Below are positions 1-8,986 of a DNA stretch of 64,000 nt, one piece after another. The notes under the pieces were generated by a model, which was given only the letters and a program-made list of their open reading frames with translations, did not search any database and was not told the origin of the DNA. Source of the DNA: an uncultured Gammaproteobacteria bacterium (GTDB lineage Bacteria; Pseudomonadota; Gammaproteobacteria; HK1); assembly GCA_947258715.1 (NCBI GenBank), contig CAMYJH010000013.1, positions 23,163 to 87,162 on the forward strand, in the 5' to 3' direction. The translations under genes were made by a program, and so were the position numbers. Each line of letters opens with the position of its first letter. Position 1 is the stretch's first letter.

Positions 1-2
1 GC

Positions 3-200
3 GGGGGTTATTACGACCGCAGCTTCGCCTTTTTGCATCAGAGAACCCGCTGGCGACGTCCGCGGCTCATAGGCGTGGCGTTCGAGTTCCAGCGCGCCGG
101 CGAGATCCCGTCGAGGCCCTGGGACGTGCGTCTGGATGGCATCATTACCGAACGCGGGCTTTGCGAGCCGAAAAGAGCGAATTTATGGCCTACTGGCTGA
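3..200 (+). CDS. 5-formyltetrahydrofolate cyclo-ligase, C-terminal part (5' end outside window)
   Basis: The frame open from the left edge encodes the last 65 residues of a 5-formyltetrahydrofolate cyclo-ligase (YgfA/MTHFS family), which converts 5-formyl-THF to 5,10-methenyl-THF using ATP. It starts with the family's Gly-Gly-Tyr-Tyr-Asp-Arg loop and later has the usual 'GVAFEFQ' and 'PWDVRLDGIITERG' segments. The stop lies inside the next gene, overlapping its start by 16 bases, so the two are probably cotranscribed. In many gammaproteobacteria this gene sits downstream of zapA and 6S RNA; that part is outside the window. Confidence 0.85.
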   Translation, partial: GGYYDRSFAFLHQRTRWRRPRLIGVAFEFQRAGEIPSRPWDVRLDGIITERGLCEPKRANLWPTG

Positions 201-643
201 TGAAGTCGGAACCGGAGGAATTCAGCCTCGATGACCTGAAATCGCGACCGGACAAAACGGAGCCGTGGGACGGCGTGCGAAATTACCAGGCGCGAAACAT
301 GATGCGTGATGAAATGAAAATAGGCGATCTTGCTTTCTTTTATCACTCTAATTGCGAAACACCCGGCATCGCAGGCATTGTGAAAGTCGTGCGAGAGGGT
401 TATCCGGACCACACGGCCTTCGATCCGGACGACGACCACTATGATCCCAAGAGTATTCCGGACAGTCCCAGGTGGTACCTGGTCGACGTCGAATTTGTGC
501 GCAAGCTGAAACGGGTCATTCCCCTCGTCGAACTCAAGGCCGAGAAGGAACTGAAAGACATGGCCCTGGTACGCCGGGGAAACCGGCTGTCAGTCATGCC
601 GGTGACGAAAAAGCAGTGGGATCACATTCTTAAAATGGAGTAG
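185..643 (+). CDS. EVE domain protein
   Basis: A 152-residue protein made almost entirely of one EVE domain, the PUA-like fold of human THYN1. It begins with the family signature 'YWLMKSEPEEFSLDDL' and has 'WDGVRNYQARNMMR', 'GDLAFFYHSN' and 'GIAGIVKVV' in the right order. EVE domains bind modified bases in nucleic acids; the target here is unknown. I chose the ATG at 185, where the conserved motif begins, although the frame is open from an upstream ATG at 161. It follows the cyclo-ligase with overlap. Confidence 0.9.
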   Translation: MAYWLMKSEPEEFSLDDLKSRPDKTEPWDGVRNYQARNMMRDEMKIGDLAFFYHSNCETPGIAGIVKVVREGYPDHTAFDPDDDHYDPKSIPDSPRWYLVDVEFVRKLKRVIPLVELKAEKELKDMALVRRGNRLSVMPVTKKQWDHILKME

Positions 644-691
644 ATACCTGCTGCGAGCGTATGCTGGGTAGCCTGGTTTCATTCCTGGTCG

Positions 692-2254
692 TCAGCTCAA
701 GAAAAGCCTATACGCCCTATTATCCGACTCCTCGGCGTAGGGATAGCCGAGCTCCTCGAGAAATGACTGGAACTGTGCCCGTTCGTTTTCCGGCACCTGC
801 ATGCCGATCAGTACGCGGCCATAGTCAGCGCCATGATTGCGGTAATGAAACAGCGAAATGTTCCAGTGCTCTCCCATACGGGTTAAGAAACGCAGCAGCG
901 CGCCGGGTCGCTCGGGAAAATCGAAGCGGTAGAGCACTTCGTTGATCTTGCTTTTAGAGCGGCCTCCCACCATATAACGCACGTGCATCTTTGCCATTTC
1001 GTTGTCGCTCAAGTCGACGATGGGATAGTTCTTTTCCCGAAGCTGGCGAATGAGTGTGTTCTTATCTGCTTCGCCCGCGCGCAGCTCTACACCGACAAAG
1101 ATGTGCGCTTCCCGATCATCCGCGTAACGGTAATTGAACTCGGTGATCGAGCGATGACCGATAACGTGGCAGAACTCGCGGAAGCTTCCGGGGCGTTCCG
1201 GAATGGTCACCGCAAAGATGGCCTCCCGATGCTCTCCGATCTCGGCGCGCTCGGCGATATGCCGGAGCCGATCGAAGTTCACGTTGGCGCCGCAATCCAC
1301 CGCGACCAGAGTCTCTTCGCTAATCCCCTCGCGCTCGATGTAGCGCTTCAATCCGGCCACGCCGAGCGCTCCCGCGGGCTCGGCAATGGAGCGGGTGTCT
1401 TCGTAAATGTCCTTGATGGCGGCGCAGATCTCGTCGGTGCTTACCAAAAGCACTTCGTCAACGCATTGCTGCGCAATGCGAAACGGCTCCTCGCCCACCT
1501 GTCTCACCGCGACACCGTCGGCGAATATGCCCACTTGGTCGAGCACTACCCGTTCTCCGGCGGCCAGCGCATGGTGCATGGTGGGCGCATCCTCGGGTTC
1601 GACGCCGATCACTTTAATCTCGGGCCAGAGCGACTTGACGTAAGCAGAAATACCCGCAATCAGACCACCGCCACCAACGGCAACGAAGATGGCGTGAATC
1701 TTCTCGCTGTGCTGGCGCAGGATTTCCATTGCAATGGTGCCCTGTCCGGCGATCACGTCCGGGTCATCAAAGGGATGGACAAAGACCAGGCCTCGTTGCG
1801 CGCAGAGCTCTTCGGCGTGGGCCTTGGCTTCATCGTAGGAGCTGCCGTGCAGTATGATCCCAGCCCCCAGACTTTCCACCGCCTCGACTTTGATCCTTGG
1901 TGTCGTCTTTGGCATGACGATGAGCGCATTGACATCCAGTTTAGCCGCCGCCAGGGCTACGCCTTGCGCGTGATTACCCGCGGAGGAGGCGATAACTCCT
2001 CGCGCCCGCTCCTCCGGCTTAAGCGCCGCGAGTTTGTTGTATGCGCCACGCAGCTTGAACGAGAACACAGGCTGCAGGTCCTCTCGCTTGAGCAGCACGC
2101 GGTTGTGTAGGCGTTTTGAAAGCCTCGGCGCGACTTCGAGCGGCGACTCACGTGCCACGTCGTAAACACGGGCTCTGAGAATCCGCTCCACGTACTCGCG
2201 AGGCGGAACCTTAGGCCGAGTAGGCTGAGCTTTTTTAAGCTTATCCAAAACCAT
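692..2254 (-). CDS. ilvA: threonine ammonia-lyase, biosynthetic
   Basis: A 520-residue PLP enzyme that deaminates L-threonine to 2-oxobutanoate, the first committed step to isoleucine. The PLP lysine is about residue 67 in 'PVFSFKLRGAYNK', followed by the 'SSAGNHAQGVA' loop and the glycine-rich phosphate-binding 'VGGGGLIAGI'. From about residue 345 there are two ACT-like regulatory modules ('TIPERPGSFREF' and 'DFPERPGALLRFL'), typical of the isoleucine-inhibited form. A long open frame on the opposite strand is a GC shadow. It is transcribed away from rpiA across an 89-base gap. Confidence 0.96.
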   Translation of the reverse strand: MVLDKLKKAQPTRPKVPPREYVERILRARVYDVARESPLEVAPRLSKRLHNRVLLKREDLQPVFSFKLRGAYNKLAALKPEERARGVIASSAGNHAQGVALAAAKLDVNALIVMPKTTPRIKVEAVESLGAGIILHGSSYDEAKAHAEELCAQRGLVFVHPFDDPDVIAGQGTIAMEILRQHSEKIHAIFVAVGGGGLIAGISAYVKSLWPEIKVIGVEPEDAPTMHHALAAGERVVLDQVGIFADGVAVRQVGEEPFRIAQQCVDEVLLVSTDEICAAIKDIYEDTRSIAEPAGALGVAGLKRYIEREGISEETLVAVDCGANVNFDRLRHIAERAEIGEHREAIFAVTIPERPGSFREFCHVIGHRSITEFNYRYADDREAHIFVGVELRAGEADKNTLIRQLREKNYPIVDLSDNEMAKMHVRYMVGGRSKSKINEVLYRFDFPERPGALLRFLTRMGEHWNISLFHYRNHGADYGRVLIGMQVPENERAQFQSFLEELGYPYAEESDNRAYRLFLS

Positions 2255-2299
2255 CGGTCGACGGGGGATCGTCCTTCAAGGGCGGCAGTGAAAGCCGCG

Positions 2300-2305
2300 T
2301 ATAAT
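2300..2305 (+). promoter_or_regulatory. Candidate -10 box for rpiA
   Basis: TATAAT lies 38 bases upstream of the rpiA start, in the short gap between ilvA and rpiA. A weak -35 candidate (TTCAAG, 2275-2280) is 19 bases upstream. An AGGAG ribosome-binding site at 2329-2333 precedes the ATG. Only the -10 is convincing. Confidence 0.4.
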
Positions 2306-2343
2306 AGCCCCTGCCATCAGCCATCACTAGGAGTTTCGACCAC

Positions 2344-2997
2344 ATGTCCCCGGACAAAAAGAAAAAGGCGGTGGCGGAAGCCTGCCTGGAATACGTGAGC
2401 CAGGGCGGTATCGTAGGGGTAGGCACCGGCAGCACGGCAAATTTCTTCATTGACGCTCTCGCCCGCATCAAGGGCCGGATCGAGGGCACCGTGGCGAGCT
2501 CGGAGGCCACGGCGAAGCGCCTCGAGTCCCACGGAATCCACGTCCTCGACCTCAATGCTGTGGACGCCATGCCGGTGTATGTGGACGGCGCCGACGAGGC
2601 TACGCGGCAACGCTACTTGATCAAGGGCGGTGGAGGCGCGCTGACTCGGGAAAAGATTGTCGCCGCGGTGGCGGATAAGTTCGTCTGCATCATCGATGAC
2701 TCGAAAATGGTCGATCGTCTCGGCGCCTACCCTCTACCCGTGGAGGTTATTCCGCTGGCACGCAGCTACGTGGCGAGACGGATCCGAAGCCTTGGCGGAA
2801 ACCCCGAGTGGCGCAAGGATTTTGTCACCGATAACGGCAACATCATTCTTGACGTCAAGCATCTGGACATCATCAATCCGCCGGAGTTCGAAAGCGAACT
2901 CAACCAGATCACCGGCGTAGTGACTAATGGCTTGTTTTCGAGACGCCCCGCCGACGTGCTCCTCGTCGGCAGCGACGGCGGCGTGGACAGGCTATGA
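2344..2997 (+). CDS. rpiA: ribose-5-phosphate isomerase A
   Basis: A 217-residue cytosolic enzyme interconverting ribose-5-phosphate and ribulose-5-phosphate in the pentose phosphate pathway. The three diagnostic blocks are present: '[14 protein letters not shown]' near the N-terminus, 'YVDGADEA' and '[16 protein letters not shown]' in the middle. Length is normal for RpiA. The TGA stop overlaps the ATG of the next gene (ATGA at 2994-2997), so both are probably on one message. Confidence 0.97.
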   Translation: MSPDKKKKAVAEACLEYVSQGGIVGVGTGSTANFFIDALARIKGRIEGTVASSEATAKRLESHGIHVLDLNAVDAMPVYVDGADEATRQRYLIKGGGGALTREKIVAAVADKFVCIIDDSKMVDRLGAYPLPVEVIPLARSYVARRIRSLGGNPEWRKDFVTDNGNIILDVKHLDIINPPEFESELNQITGVVTNGLFSRRPADVLLVGSDGGVDRL

Positions 2998-4112
2998 ATC
3001 CGGCGGAAATCCTGCGCCTCGCGCTGGAGCGACGCGGACCCTCCGATGCACACCAGCCAGCGCCCCGAAAAGGCCGTGGCGCGGTCGCTAACGAGGCTGG
3101 ACGTTACGAGTCCTTGAGCCGCGAGGCATTCGACGACGGCTGGAACAGCTTGGACGGGGACCCCGACCCGCTTCGCACCAGCCTCACGGCCGACTCGAGC
3201 CGGACGGTCATCAGCCGCAACCGTTCGCCGGACCTTCCATTCGACTGCTCCATCAATCCCTACCGGGGTTGTGAGCACGGCTGCGTCTACTGCTACGCCC
3301 GGCCTACCCACGCCTGGCTGGGTCTCTCTCCGGGGCTCGATTTTGAGAGCAAACTTTTTTACAAACCGGACGCCGCGGCACAGCTTCGCCGCGAGTTGGC
3401 GCAACCGGGCTACCGCTGCACCCCGGTTGCGCTTGGCGCGAACACCGATCCCTATCAGCCGGCGGAACGAAAGCTCGAAGTCACGCGTTCGATTCTCGAG
3501 CTGCTTTCCGAATTCGAGCACCCGGTGCAAATCGTAACCAAATCCGCCATGGTGGAGCGCGACATCGACCTTTTGGCGCCGATGGCGGCGCGCAATCTTT
3601 GCACTGTATCCGTATCGGTGACAACGCTGGACCGGAAGCTGTCGCGAGTTATGGAACCGAGGGCGCCGGCGCCCGAGCGCCGCCTGCGCACGATCGAAGT
3701 CCTGAGCGACGCCGGGGTCCCGGTCAACGTCCTGGTTGCGCCCGTCATACCGGTGCTCACCGACGCCGAGATGGAGTCCATACTTGAACGAGTGCGTGCG
3801 GCCGGCGCTTGCTCTGCGAGCTACGTGCTGCTCAGGCTTCCCCTGGAGGTCAAAGATCTGTTCATTACCTGGCTCGAAACGCACTTTCCGCTACAAGCTC
3901 AACGCGTGATGAAGCGGATACGCGATACCCGCGACGGGAAGACCAACGATGCCGCCTTCGGCCGCCGTCAGCGCGGCACCGGCGAGTACGCGCGACTCAT
4001 CGCGCGGAGGTTTAGCTTGGCAGTGAAGCGGCTCGGATTTGCAGGAGAAATTACGCTCGACAGCAGCCGATTTACCCCTCCGACTAAGTCAGACCAGCTG
4101 TCGCTCTTTTAA
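2994..4112 (+). CDS. PA0069-type radical SAM protein
   Basis: A 372-residue radical SAM protein of the group related to spore photoproduct lyase (PA0069 / Rv2578c type). The [4Fe-4S] cysteines are C93, C97 and C100 in 'CEHGCVYC', after the conserved '[11 protein letters not shown]' lead-in; '[10 protein letters not shown]' and '[15 protein letters not shown]' follow. The substrate of this group is not known to me. It overlaps rpiA by four bases and is 18 bases before a DUF72 gene. Confidence 0.88.
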   Translation: MNPAEILRLALERRGPSDAHQPAPRKGRGAVANEAGRYESLSREAFDDGWNSLDGDPDPLRTSLTADSSRTVISRNRSPDLPFDCSINPYRGCEHGCVYCYARPTHAWLGLSPGLDFESKLFYKPDAAAQLRRELAQPGYRCTPVALGANTDPYQPAERKLEVTRSILELLSEFEHPVQIVTKSAMVERDIDLLAPMAARNLCTVSVSVTTLDRKLSRVMEPRAPAPERRLRTIEVLSDAGVPVNVLVAPVIPVLTDAEMESILERVRAAGACSASYVLLRLPLEVKDLFITWLETHFPLQAQRVMKRIRDTRDGKTNDAAFGRRQRGTGEYARLIARRFSLAVKRLGFAGEITLDSSRFTPPTKSDQLSLF

Positions 4113-4130
4113 CCCCCCGACCTTGCACCC

Positions 4131-4907
4131 ATGAAAATACACATCGGAACCTCCGGCTGGCAATACCGCCATTGGAAGAAGAGTTTTTATCCCGAGAAGC
4201 TGCGTCGCGACGACTGGCTCGCGCACTATTCAGCAATTTTTAACAGCGTTGAAGTGAACGCCAGTTTCTACAGGCTGCCGGAGGTCGAGGATATCCGACG
4301 TTGGTGTGAGTCCACTCCAGAGAATTTCGTTTTCGCTATCAAGGCGCCGCGAAGCGTCACCCATTTCAAAAAGCTCAAGAACTGCGAGTCACATCTGGAT
4401 ACGATGTGGGCCAGGCTCAAGGCCTTCGGCACGCGGATGGGGCCGGTACTTTTCCAGCTACCTCCTCGCTGGCGCTGCAATCCGCGCCGGCTCGCAGACT
4501 TTCTCGCTCTGCTGCCGCGGGATGGCCGCTTTGCATTCGAATTCAGGGATCCGAGCTGGCACTGTAATGAAGTGTACGCGATGCTCGCAGAGCATCGGGC
4601 GGCGTTTTGCATTTTCGACCTGGATGGACAGACCATTCCGCTCGAGACGCCGGGGCATTTCGTTTATCTGCGACTGCACGGACCGCGTTCGGCGTACACC
4701 GGCAACTACCGCGCACAGGCGCTGCGGACCTGGTCCGGCAGGGCCCTCGGTTGGCAGCGCAAGAATAAGGAGGTCTACGTCTACTTTGATAACGATGCGC
4801 GCGCCTACGCGGCGAAAAATGCGCGCCGGATGCTGGCGATAATGGAGGCAGAAAACGAACTGCCAGCGGCGGCCGTGAGCGGCCGAACCGGATCGTTGCA
4901 TCGGTAA
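4131..4907 (+). CDS. DUF72 domain protein
   Basis: A 258-residue protein of the DUF72 family (YecE-like, TIM-barrel fold). Visible family blocks are the start 'IHIGTSGWQYRHWKKSFYP', 'FNSVEVNASFYRLP', 'FVFAIKAPRSVTH', 'GPVLFQLPPRW', 'AFEFRDPSWH' and the C-terminal 'VYVYFDNDARAYAAKNA'. The biochemical role is unestablished. It is probably the last gene of the rpiA transcript, since the next reading frames run on the minus strand. Confidence 0.9.
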   Translation: MKIHIGTSGWQYRHWKKSFYPEKLRRDDWLAHYSAIFNSVEVNASFYRLPEVEDIRRWCESTPENFVFAIKAPRSVTHFKKLKNCESHLDTMWARLKAFGTRMGPVLFQLPPRWRCNPRRLADFLALLPRDGRFAFEFRDPSWHCNEVYAMLAEHRAAFCIFDLDGQTIPLETPGHFVYLRLHGPRSAYTGNYRAQALRTWSGRALGWQRKNKEVYVYFDNDARAYAAKNARRMLAIMEAENELPAAAVSGRTGSLHR

Positions 4908-4946
4908 ATGCCCGCGGCCGGAAAGAACGGACCGAGACGCTCCTGA

Positions 4947-5245
4947 TCAAAACGGCTTGATGACAGCTGCCTTGAGCAGCTTGCGAATGATTTGATCCAG
5001 AGCGGCGGAATCCGCCGCAGGCCATATCGATCCGATACCCGCCCGGTTAATAAAATCGTTAAGGCCTAAGGATTTGAGCGCAGCCGCCTCGGTCTCGTTG
5101 AGCGGCGTGCGAGCGGAGGGTGTTGTCAGAACCGCGCCCTCAGAGGTGTCGTCCTGCCTGACTCCGATCCTGCATACATGGTGGCGAACGTTATCGTCCG
5201 CGACGGGGAGCTCGAACTCGTGAATGCCGTCTCGAAATGCTCTTA
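4947..5245 (-). pseudogene. 5'-truncated remnant of an unidentified gene
   Basis: On the minus strand a frame of about 98 codons runs from the edge of the palindrome array (5246) to a TGA at 4947. Its product, running from about 'FRDGIHEFELPV' to 'KAAVIKPF', reads like ordinary protein. The frame contains no ATG, GTG or TTG codon, so it cannot start by itself. I do not recognise the family. The simplest reading is the 3' part of a gene whose 5' part was lost when the array and the shortened fghA were joined to it. A short translational fusion from upstream is less likely. Confidence 0.55.
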
Positions 5246-5385
5246 GGGAAGGTCTGATTTATCAGACCTTCCGCTAGGCGCAGGAATGCGCCGCCGAATC
5301 CGATGACTGTAAGTCATTGGATTCGTGAGGCAAGTGGAAACCGCGTTTTCACTTGCCGACTCTGAAAATTCCAAGGATGGAATTC
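5246..5385. repeat. Array of five consecutive hairpins at a gene-truncation junction
   Basis: Five perfect or near-perfect stem-loops stand side by side. (1) 5247-5272, GGAAGGTCTGAT / ATCAGACCTTCC with two loop bases. (2) 5277-5292, GGCGCA / TGCGCC around GGAA. (3) 5296-5324, 12-bp stem GAATCCGATGAC / GTCATTGGATTC. (4) 5329-5357, 12-bp stem GGCAAGTGGAAA / TTTTCACTTGCC. (5) 5367-5384, AATTCCA / TGGAATT around four bases. None has a U-tract. The array is bounded exactly by hairpin bases: its right edge falls inside fghA, its left edge at the headless frame. Hairpin 1 resembles two facing IS5-type terminal repeats flanked by CTTAG and CTAG, but no transposase is present. Identity unknown. Confidence 0.7.
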
Positions 5386-6149
5386 TGCATGCGCAGCTGC
5401 AGCGCCTGTCCGACGCTCTCGCAGGCCTGCTGAAACAACTCCGGACGAAGCTGCTCGGTTAGAAATTGATCCTCGCTGCCCTGGTCGATCAGAATGCGTT
5501 CGGGATAAGGCCCGCGACACACCAGCTCGCAGGCGTCGTGGGCCGCCCAGGCGCTTCGGTCGTCGCCTAAGTAACCGCTGAAGGCTTTTCGGCCCCACGG
5601 GACTTCCATCGGCGCGCAGATCGGTGCGAATGCAGATACCGATCGGTATACAACGGGATTTTTCAACGCCATGGTCAACGCTCCGTGTCCGCCCATGGAG
5701 TGCCCGAGGACGCCGGTTGCTTCGGGCCGCGCCGGGAAATTCGCGTTGATCACGGCGCGCAACTCTTCGATCACGTAGCTGTACATGCGATAGTTCTTCG
5801 CCCAGGGCGCTTTAGTCGCGTCAAGGTAAAAGCCGGCCCCGGTACCGAAATCCCAGTCGTCGTCCTCACCTTCGATCCCTGCCCCCCGCGGACTGGTATC
5901 CGGCATGACCAGCATCAGACCATGGCGGCTGGCGTGCGCCTGAGCGCCCGACTTGATGGCAGCCGTTTCCTCCGTGCAGGTGAGCCCCGAGAGGTAATAG
6001 AGCACTGGAACTTTGGAGCTATCAGCCTCGGGCGGCAGGTAGACCGCGAATCGCATGTTCGTTCCGGTGGTTGAGGATTGATGGCTATAGAATCCCTGAA
6101 CGCCGCCATGGCATTTCTGCTCGCTCAGTGTTTCCAGCGCTTCACCCAC
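5349..6149 (-). pseudogene. fghA: S-formylglutathione hydrolase, 3'-truncated
   Basis: The 266-codon frame matches S-formylglutathione hydrolase (esterase D family), which hydrolyses S-formylglutathione to formate and glutathione. The oxyanion region '[11 protein letters not shown]', nucleophile Ser151 in 'GHSMGG' and acid Asp227 in 'DQGSEDQFL' are present. After Gln255 the usual ending, which carries the catalytic His (a 'YDHSYYFI' block) and about 20 more residues, is replaced by 11 residues read through the hairpin array. Without the His the product should be inactive. It follows adhC by 39 bases, as in other gammaproteobacteria. Confidence 0.8.
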
Positions 6150-6188
6150 TGCGAGTCGCCTGCATCGGAAGGATGGATATCCCCTGGT

Positions 6189-7298
6189 TTAAAAGTTGAT
6201 AACGCTGCGTATAGATTTGCCTTCGTGCATGAGATCGAAGGCGTCATTGATCTTCTCCAGCGGCATCGTATGCGTAATCAGATCGTCGATGTTGATTTTG
6301 CCGTCCATGTACCAGTCGACGATTCTCGGCACCTCGGTACGCCCGCGTACGCCGCCAAACGCGGTGCCACGCCATACGCGTCCGGTAACCAGCTGAAATG
6401 GTCGGGTAGATATTTCCTGTCCCGCGCCGGCAACGCCAATGATGACACTCTCCCCCCACCCCTTGTGGCAGCACTCCAGCGCCTGCCGCATCGTGTTCAC
6501 GTTACCGATGCATTCGAAGGAGTAATCGGCACCGCCGCCGGTCAGGTTGACCAGGAAGGCGGCCAAATCGCCGTCCACCTCCTTCGGGTTAACAAAGTGG
6601 GTCATGCCAAACTTCTCTGCCAGCAAAGCCTTGTCCGGGTTCGTGTCCACCCCAACGATCATGTTCGCCCCCACCATGCGCGCGCCCTGTATCACGTTGA
6701 GCCCGATGCCACCGAGGCCGAACACTACGACGTTGGACCCCGGCTCGACCTTAGCCGTATTAATCACCGCTCCGATACCGGTGGAAACACCGCAGCCGAT
6801 GTAACAAACCTTATCGAAAGGCGCGTCTTCCCGGATCTTGGCCAGCGCGATTTCCGGCACCACGGTGTAGTTGGAGAATGTGGACGTTCCCATGTAGTGA
6901 AACAGGTCTTGCTTGCCCAGTTTGAAACGGCTGCTGCCATCAGGCATGACGCCTTTTCCCTGGGTCTCACGCACCGCCTGACAGAGGTTTGTCTTCCCGC
7001 TGGTGCAGTATTCGCATTGACGGCACTCGGGAACGTAGAGCGGAATCACGTGGTCGCCGGGTTTTAGCCCGACCACGGCCGGTCCCGTTTCGACCACGAC
7101 GCCCGCCCCCTCGTGACCGAGGATGGCCGGGAACAGGCCCTCGGGATCTTCCCCCGTTAGGGTAAAGGCATCGGTGTGGCATACGCCGGTGGCCTTGATT
7201 TCCACCAGGACTTCTCCCGACTTCGGTCCCTCGATGTCCACGCTCTCGATGGCGAGTGGTTTGCCCGCTTCATGAGCCACAGCAGCACGTGTTTTCAT
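6189..7298 (-). CDS. adhC: S-(hydroxymethyl)glutathione dehydrogenase (class III alcohol dehydrogenase)
   Basis: A 369-residue zinc alcohol dehydrogenase that oxidises the glutathione-formaldehyde adduct to S-formylglutathione with NAD. Catalytic zinc elements '[10 protein letters not shown]' and 'GHEGAGVV', the structural zinc loop '[15 protein letters not shown]' and the Rossmann motif '[13 protein letters not shown]' are all present. The start at 7298 has a strong GGAGGAGG site just upstream; a longer frame begins at 7355. It heads the adhC-fghA operon and is intact although fghA is not. Confidence 0.95.
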   Translation of the reverse strand: MKTRAAVAHEAGKPLAIESVDIEGPKSGEVLVEIKATGVCHTDAFTLTGEDPEGLFPAILGHEGAGVVVETGPAVVGLKPGDHVIPLYVPECRQCEYCTSGKTNLCQAVRETQGKGVMPDGSSRFKLGKQDLFHYMGTSTFSNYTVVPEIALAKIREDAPFDKVCYIGCGVSTGIGAVINTAKVEPGSNVVVFGLGGIGLNVIQGARMVGANMIVGVDTNPDKALLAEKFGMTHFVNPKEVDGDLAAFLVNLTGGGADYSFECIGNVNTMRQALECCHKGWGESVIIGVAGAGQEISTRPFQLVTGRVWRGTAFGGVRGRTEVPRIVDWYMDGKINIDDLITHTMPLEKINDAFDLMHEGKSIRSVINF

Positions 7299-7493
7299 TA
7301 TCGTTCCGCCTCCTCCCGATTCCGATTTGGAATGACTTAGCTTCCTTTTCGGCACCGTATCACAAACCTGACTTGGCGGTCACGATGATGCAGACGATGC
7401 TCGACTTGTTGTCCGGGGAAGATGCAATACGAACGCCCGTTGTGGGTAGAATGTGACTTCATGATGCGAAATAAAAACGCCCCGCGAGAAACC

Positions 7494-7982
7494 ATGGCCA
7501 GAGACCAGTTTGAGAGCAGATCCGGTCAGATCGAGGTCCGGCTTGCGCGTCCCCGCGACGCGGTCAAGATCGCACACTTCAACAATGCCATGGCCATGGA
7601 AACGGAATCGAAGGCGCTGATAGAGAGAACCGTGGCCGCTGGAGTAGAAGCAGTATTCTCCTCAGGTGACAGAGGATTTTACGTGGTCGCGGAGCGCGGC
7701 GGAGAAGTCGTCGGGTCACTCATGGTGACCTACGAATGGAGCGACTGGCGAAACGGCTTTTTCTGGTGGATCCAGAGCGTCTACGTGGAACCGGACTTCC
7801 GGCGCCGCGGGATTTATCGCATGCTTTACGAGTTCGTGATCGAACGTGCCCGGTCGGCGGGGAACGTCTTCGGGTTCAGACTGTACGTGGAAAGAGGAAA
7901 CTCTATTGCACAAGAAGTGTACACGACGCTTGGAATGCGCGAAACAGATTATCTGATCTTCGAACAGGGGCTCGGTTGTTAG
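7494..7982 (+). CDS. GNAT family N-acetyltransferase
   Basis: A protein of about 162 residues with one acetyl-CoA-dependent GNAT fold: N-terminal 'IEVRLARPRDAVKIAHFN', 'GFYVVAERGGEVVGSLMV', the acetyl-CoA loop in 'VYVEPDFRRRGIYRMLYEFV' and the C-terminal 'LYVERGNSIAQEVYTTLGM'. The substrate is unknown. Start choice is uncertain: the frame is open from 7422, but the ATG at 7494 is closer to the domain and follows a purine-rich stretch. The next gene begins 5 bases after the stop. Confidence 0.85.
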   Translation: MARDQFESRSGQIEVRLARPRDAVKIAHFNNAMAMETESKALIERTVAAGVEAVFSSGDRGFYVVAERGGEVVGSLMVTYEWSDWRNGFFWWIQSVYVEPDFRRRGIYRMLYEFVIERARSAGNVFGFRLYVERGNSIAQEVYTTLGMRETDYLIFEQGLGC

Positions 7983-7987
7983 ATCCC

Positions 7988-8986
7988 ATGCGTTCAGATT
8001 CGGCTAGTGAAAAAAATTCAATAGACGGCGCGCGTACGCCGGGGATTGACGATGTCCTCGAGGCGGCAGCGCGCATCCGTCCTCACGCTCATCTGACGCC
8101 GGTGCTGACTTCCGCAACCATGGACCGAATGAGCGGCGCCTCGGCTTTCTTCAAGTGCGAGAATTTTCAGAAAGTCGGCGCGTTTAAATTTCGCGGCGCC
8201 GTAAACGCGGTTTTTTCTCTGAGCGAGGACACGGTTGCCCGTGGCGTTGCTACACATTCGTCGGGTAATCATGCAGCGGCGGTAAGCCTCGCGGCTGCCC
8301 TGCGTAAGACCACCGCCACCGTCGTCATGCCGGAAAACGCTAACCCGAGCAAGCGCGCCGCGGTGGAAGGCTACGGAGGAAAGCTGGTTTTCTGCGGCCC
8401 CAGCCAAGAAAGCCGGGAGGAGACTCTGGCGCGCGTTCTGGCCGAGACCGGCGCCACCTTCATCCCACCATTCGACCACCAGCGCGTAATCGCCGGCCAG
8501 GGGACGGCCGCGCTGGAGCTGCTGGAGCAGGCTCCGGGACTCGATGTCATCCTAGCCCCGGTGGGCGGAGGCGGGCTACTCGCCGGCAGCGCTCTCGCGA
8601 CCTCGGGCTTCTCGCCTGGAACCCGAGTTTTTGGCGCCGAGCCTGAGGCCGTGGACGACGCCTACCGGTCCCTGCGCGCCGGTCGAATTCAGAGTCTAAG
8701 ATCCACCAATACAATTGCGGACGGCCTGCGGACTACCTTAGGCGAGTTGACCTTTGCCGTCATTCGAGAACATGCGGAAGATATTCTTTGCGTCACAGAA
8801 GACGAAATCATTGACGCCATGCGGCTGGTGTGGGAACGAATGAAGATCGTTATCGAGCCCTCGTCAGCGGTAGCGGTAGCTGCGCTGCTCAAGTCGCCGC
8901 GACTGTTCGCGACTAAACGTGTGGGGGTCATTCTGTCCGGAGGAAACGTCGATCTAGGCTCATTGCCATGGGAGAGGAAATCGTGA
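7988..8986 (+). CDS. Threonine dehydratase / serine racemase-like PLP enzyme
   Basis: A 332-residue fold-type II PLP enzyme without ACT domains. PLP lysine is in 'QKVGAFKFRGAVNA', with 'THSSGNHAAAVSLAA', the glycine loop 'VGGGGLLAGSA' and 'LSGGNVDL' near the C-terminus. This architecture covers catabolic threonine dehydratase, serine racemase and 3-hydroxyaspartate ammonia-lyase, and the sequence alone does not separate them. It lacks the IlvA regulatory tail, so a role in hydroxy-amino-acid breakdown or racemisation is more likely than isoleucine synthesis. Its stop overlaps the next start (TGATG). Confidence 0.85.
   Translation: MRSDSASEKNSIDGARTPGIDDVLEAAARIRPHAHLTPVLTSATMDRMSGASAFFKCENFQKVGAFKFRGAVNAVFSLSEDTVARGVATHSSGNHAAAVSLAAALRKTTATVVMPENANPSKRAAVEGYGGKLVFCGPSQESREETLARVLAETGATFIPPFDHQRVIAGQGTAALELLEQAPGLDVILAPVGGGGLLAGSALATSGFSPGTRVFGAEPEAVDDAYRSLRAGRIQSLRSTNTIADGLRTTLGELTFAVIREHAEDILCVTEDEIIDAMRLVWERMKIVIEPSSAVAVAALLKSPRLFATKRVGVILSGGNVDLGSLPWERKS

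Noticed and set aside
983..2110. 375-codon open frame opposite ilvA
   Set aside because: GC-rich shadow of ilvA; no protein motifs and no ribosome-binding site. The same applies to frames at 2766-3884, 6078-7067, 10008-11516, 44171-45190, 47875-48765 and 61538-62551.
5246..5385. Integron attC site or rho-independent terminators
   Set aside because: No GTTRRRY/RYYYAAC core sites at the ends, and no U-tracts after the hairpins.
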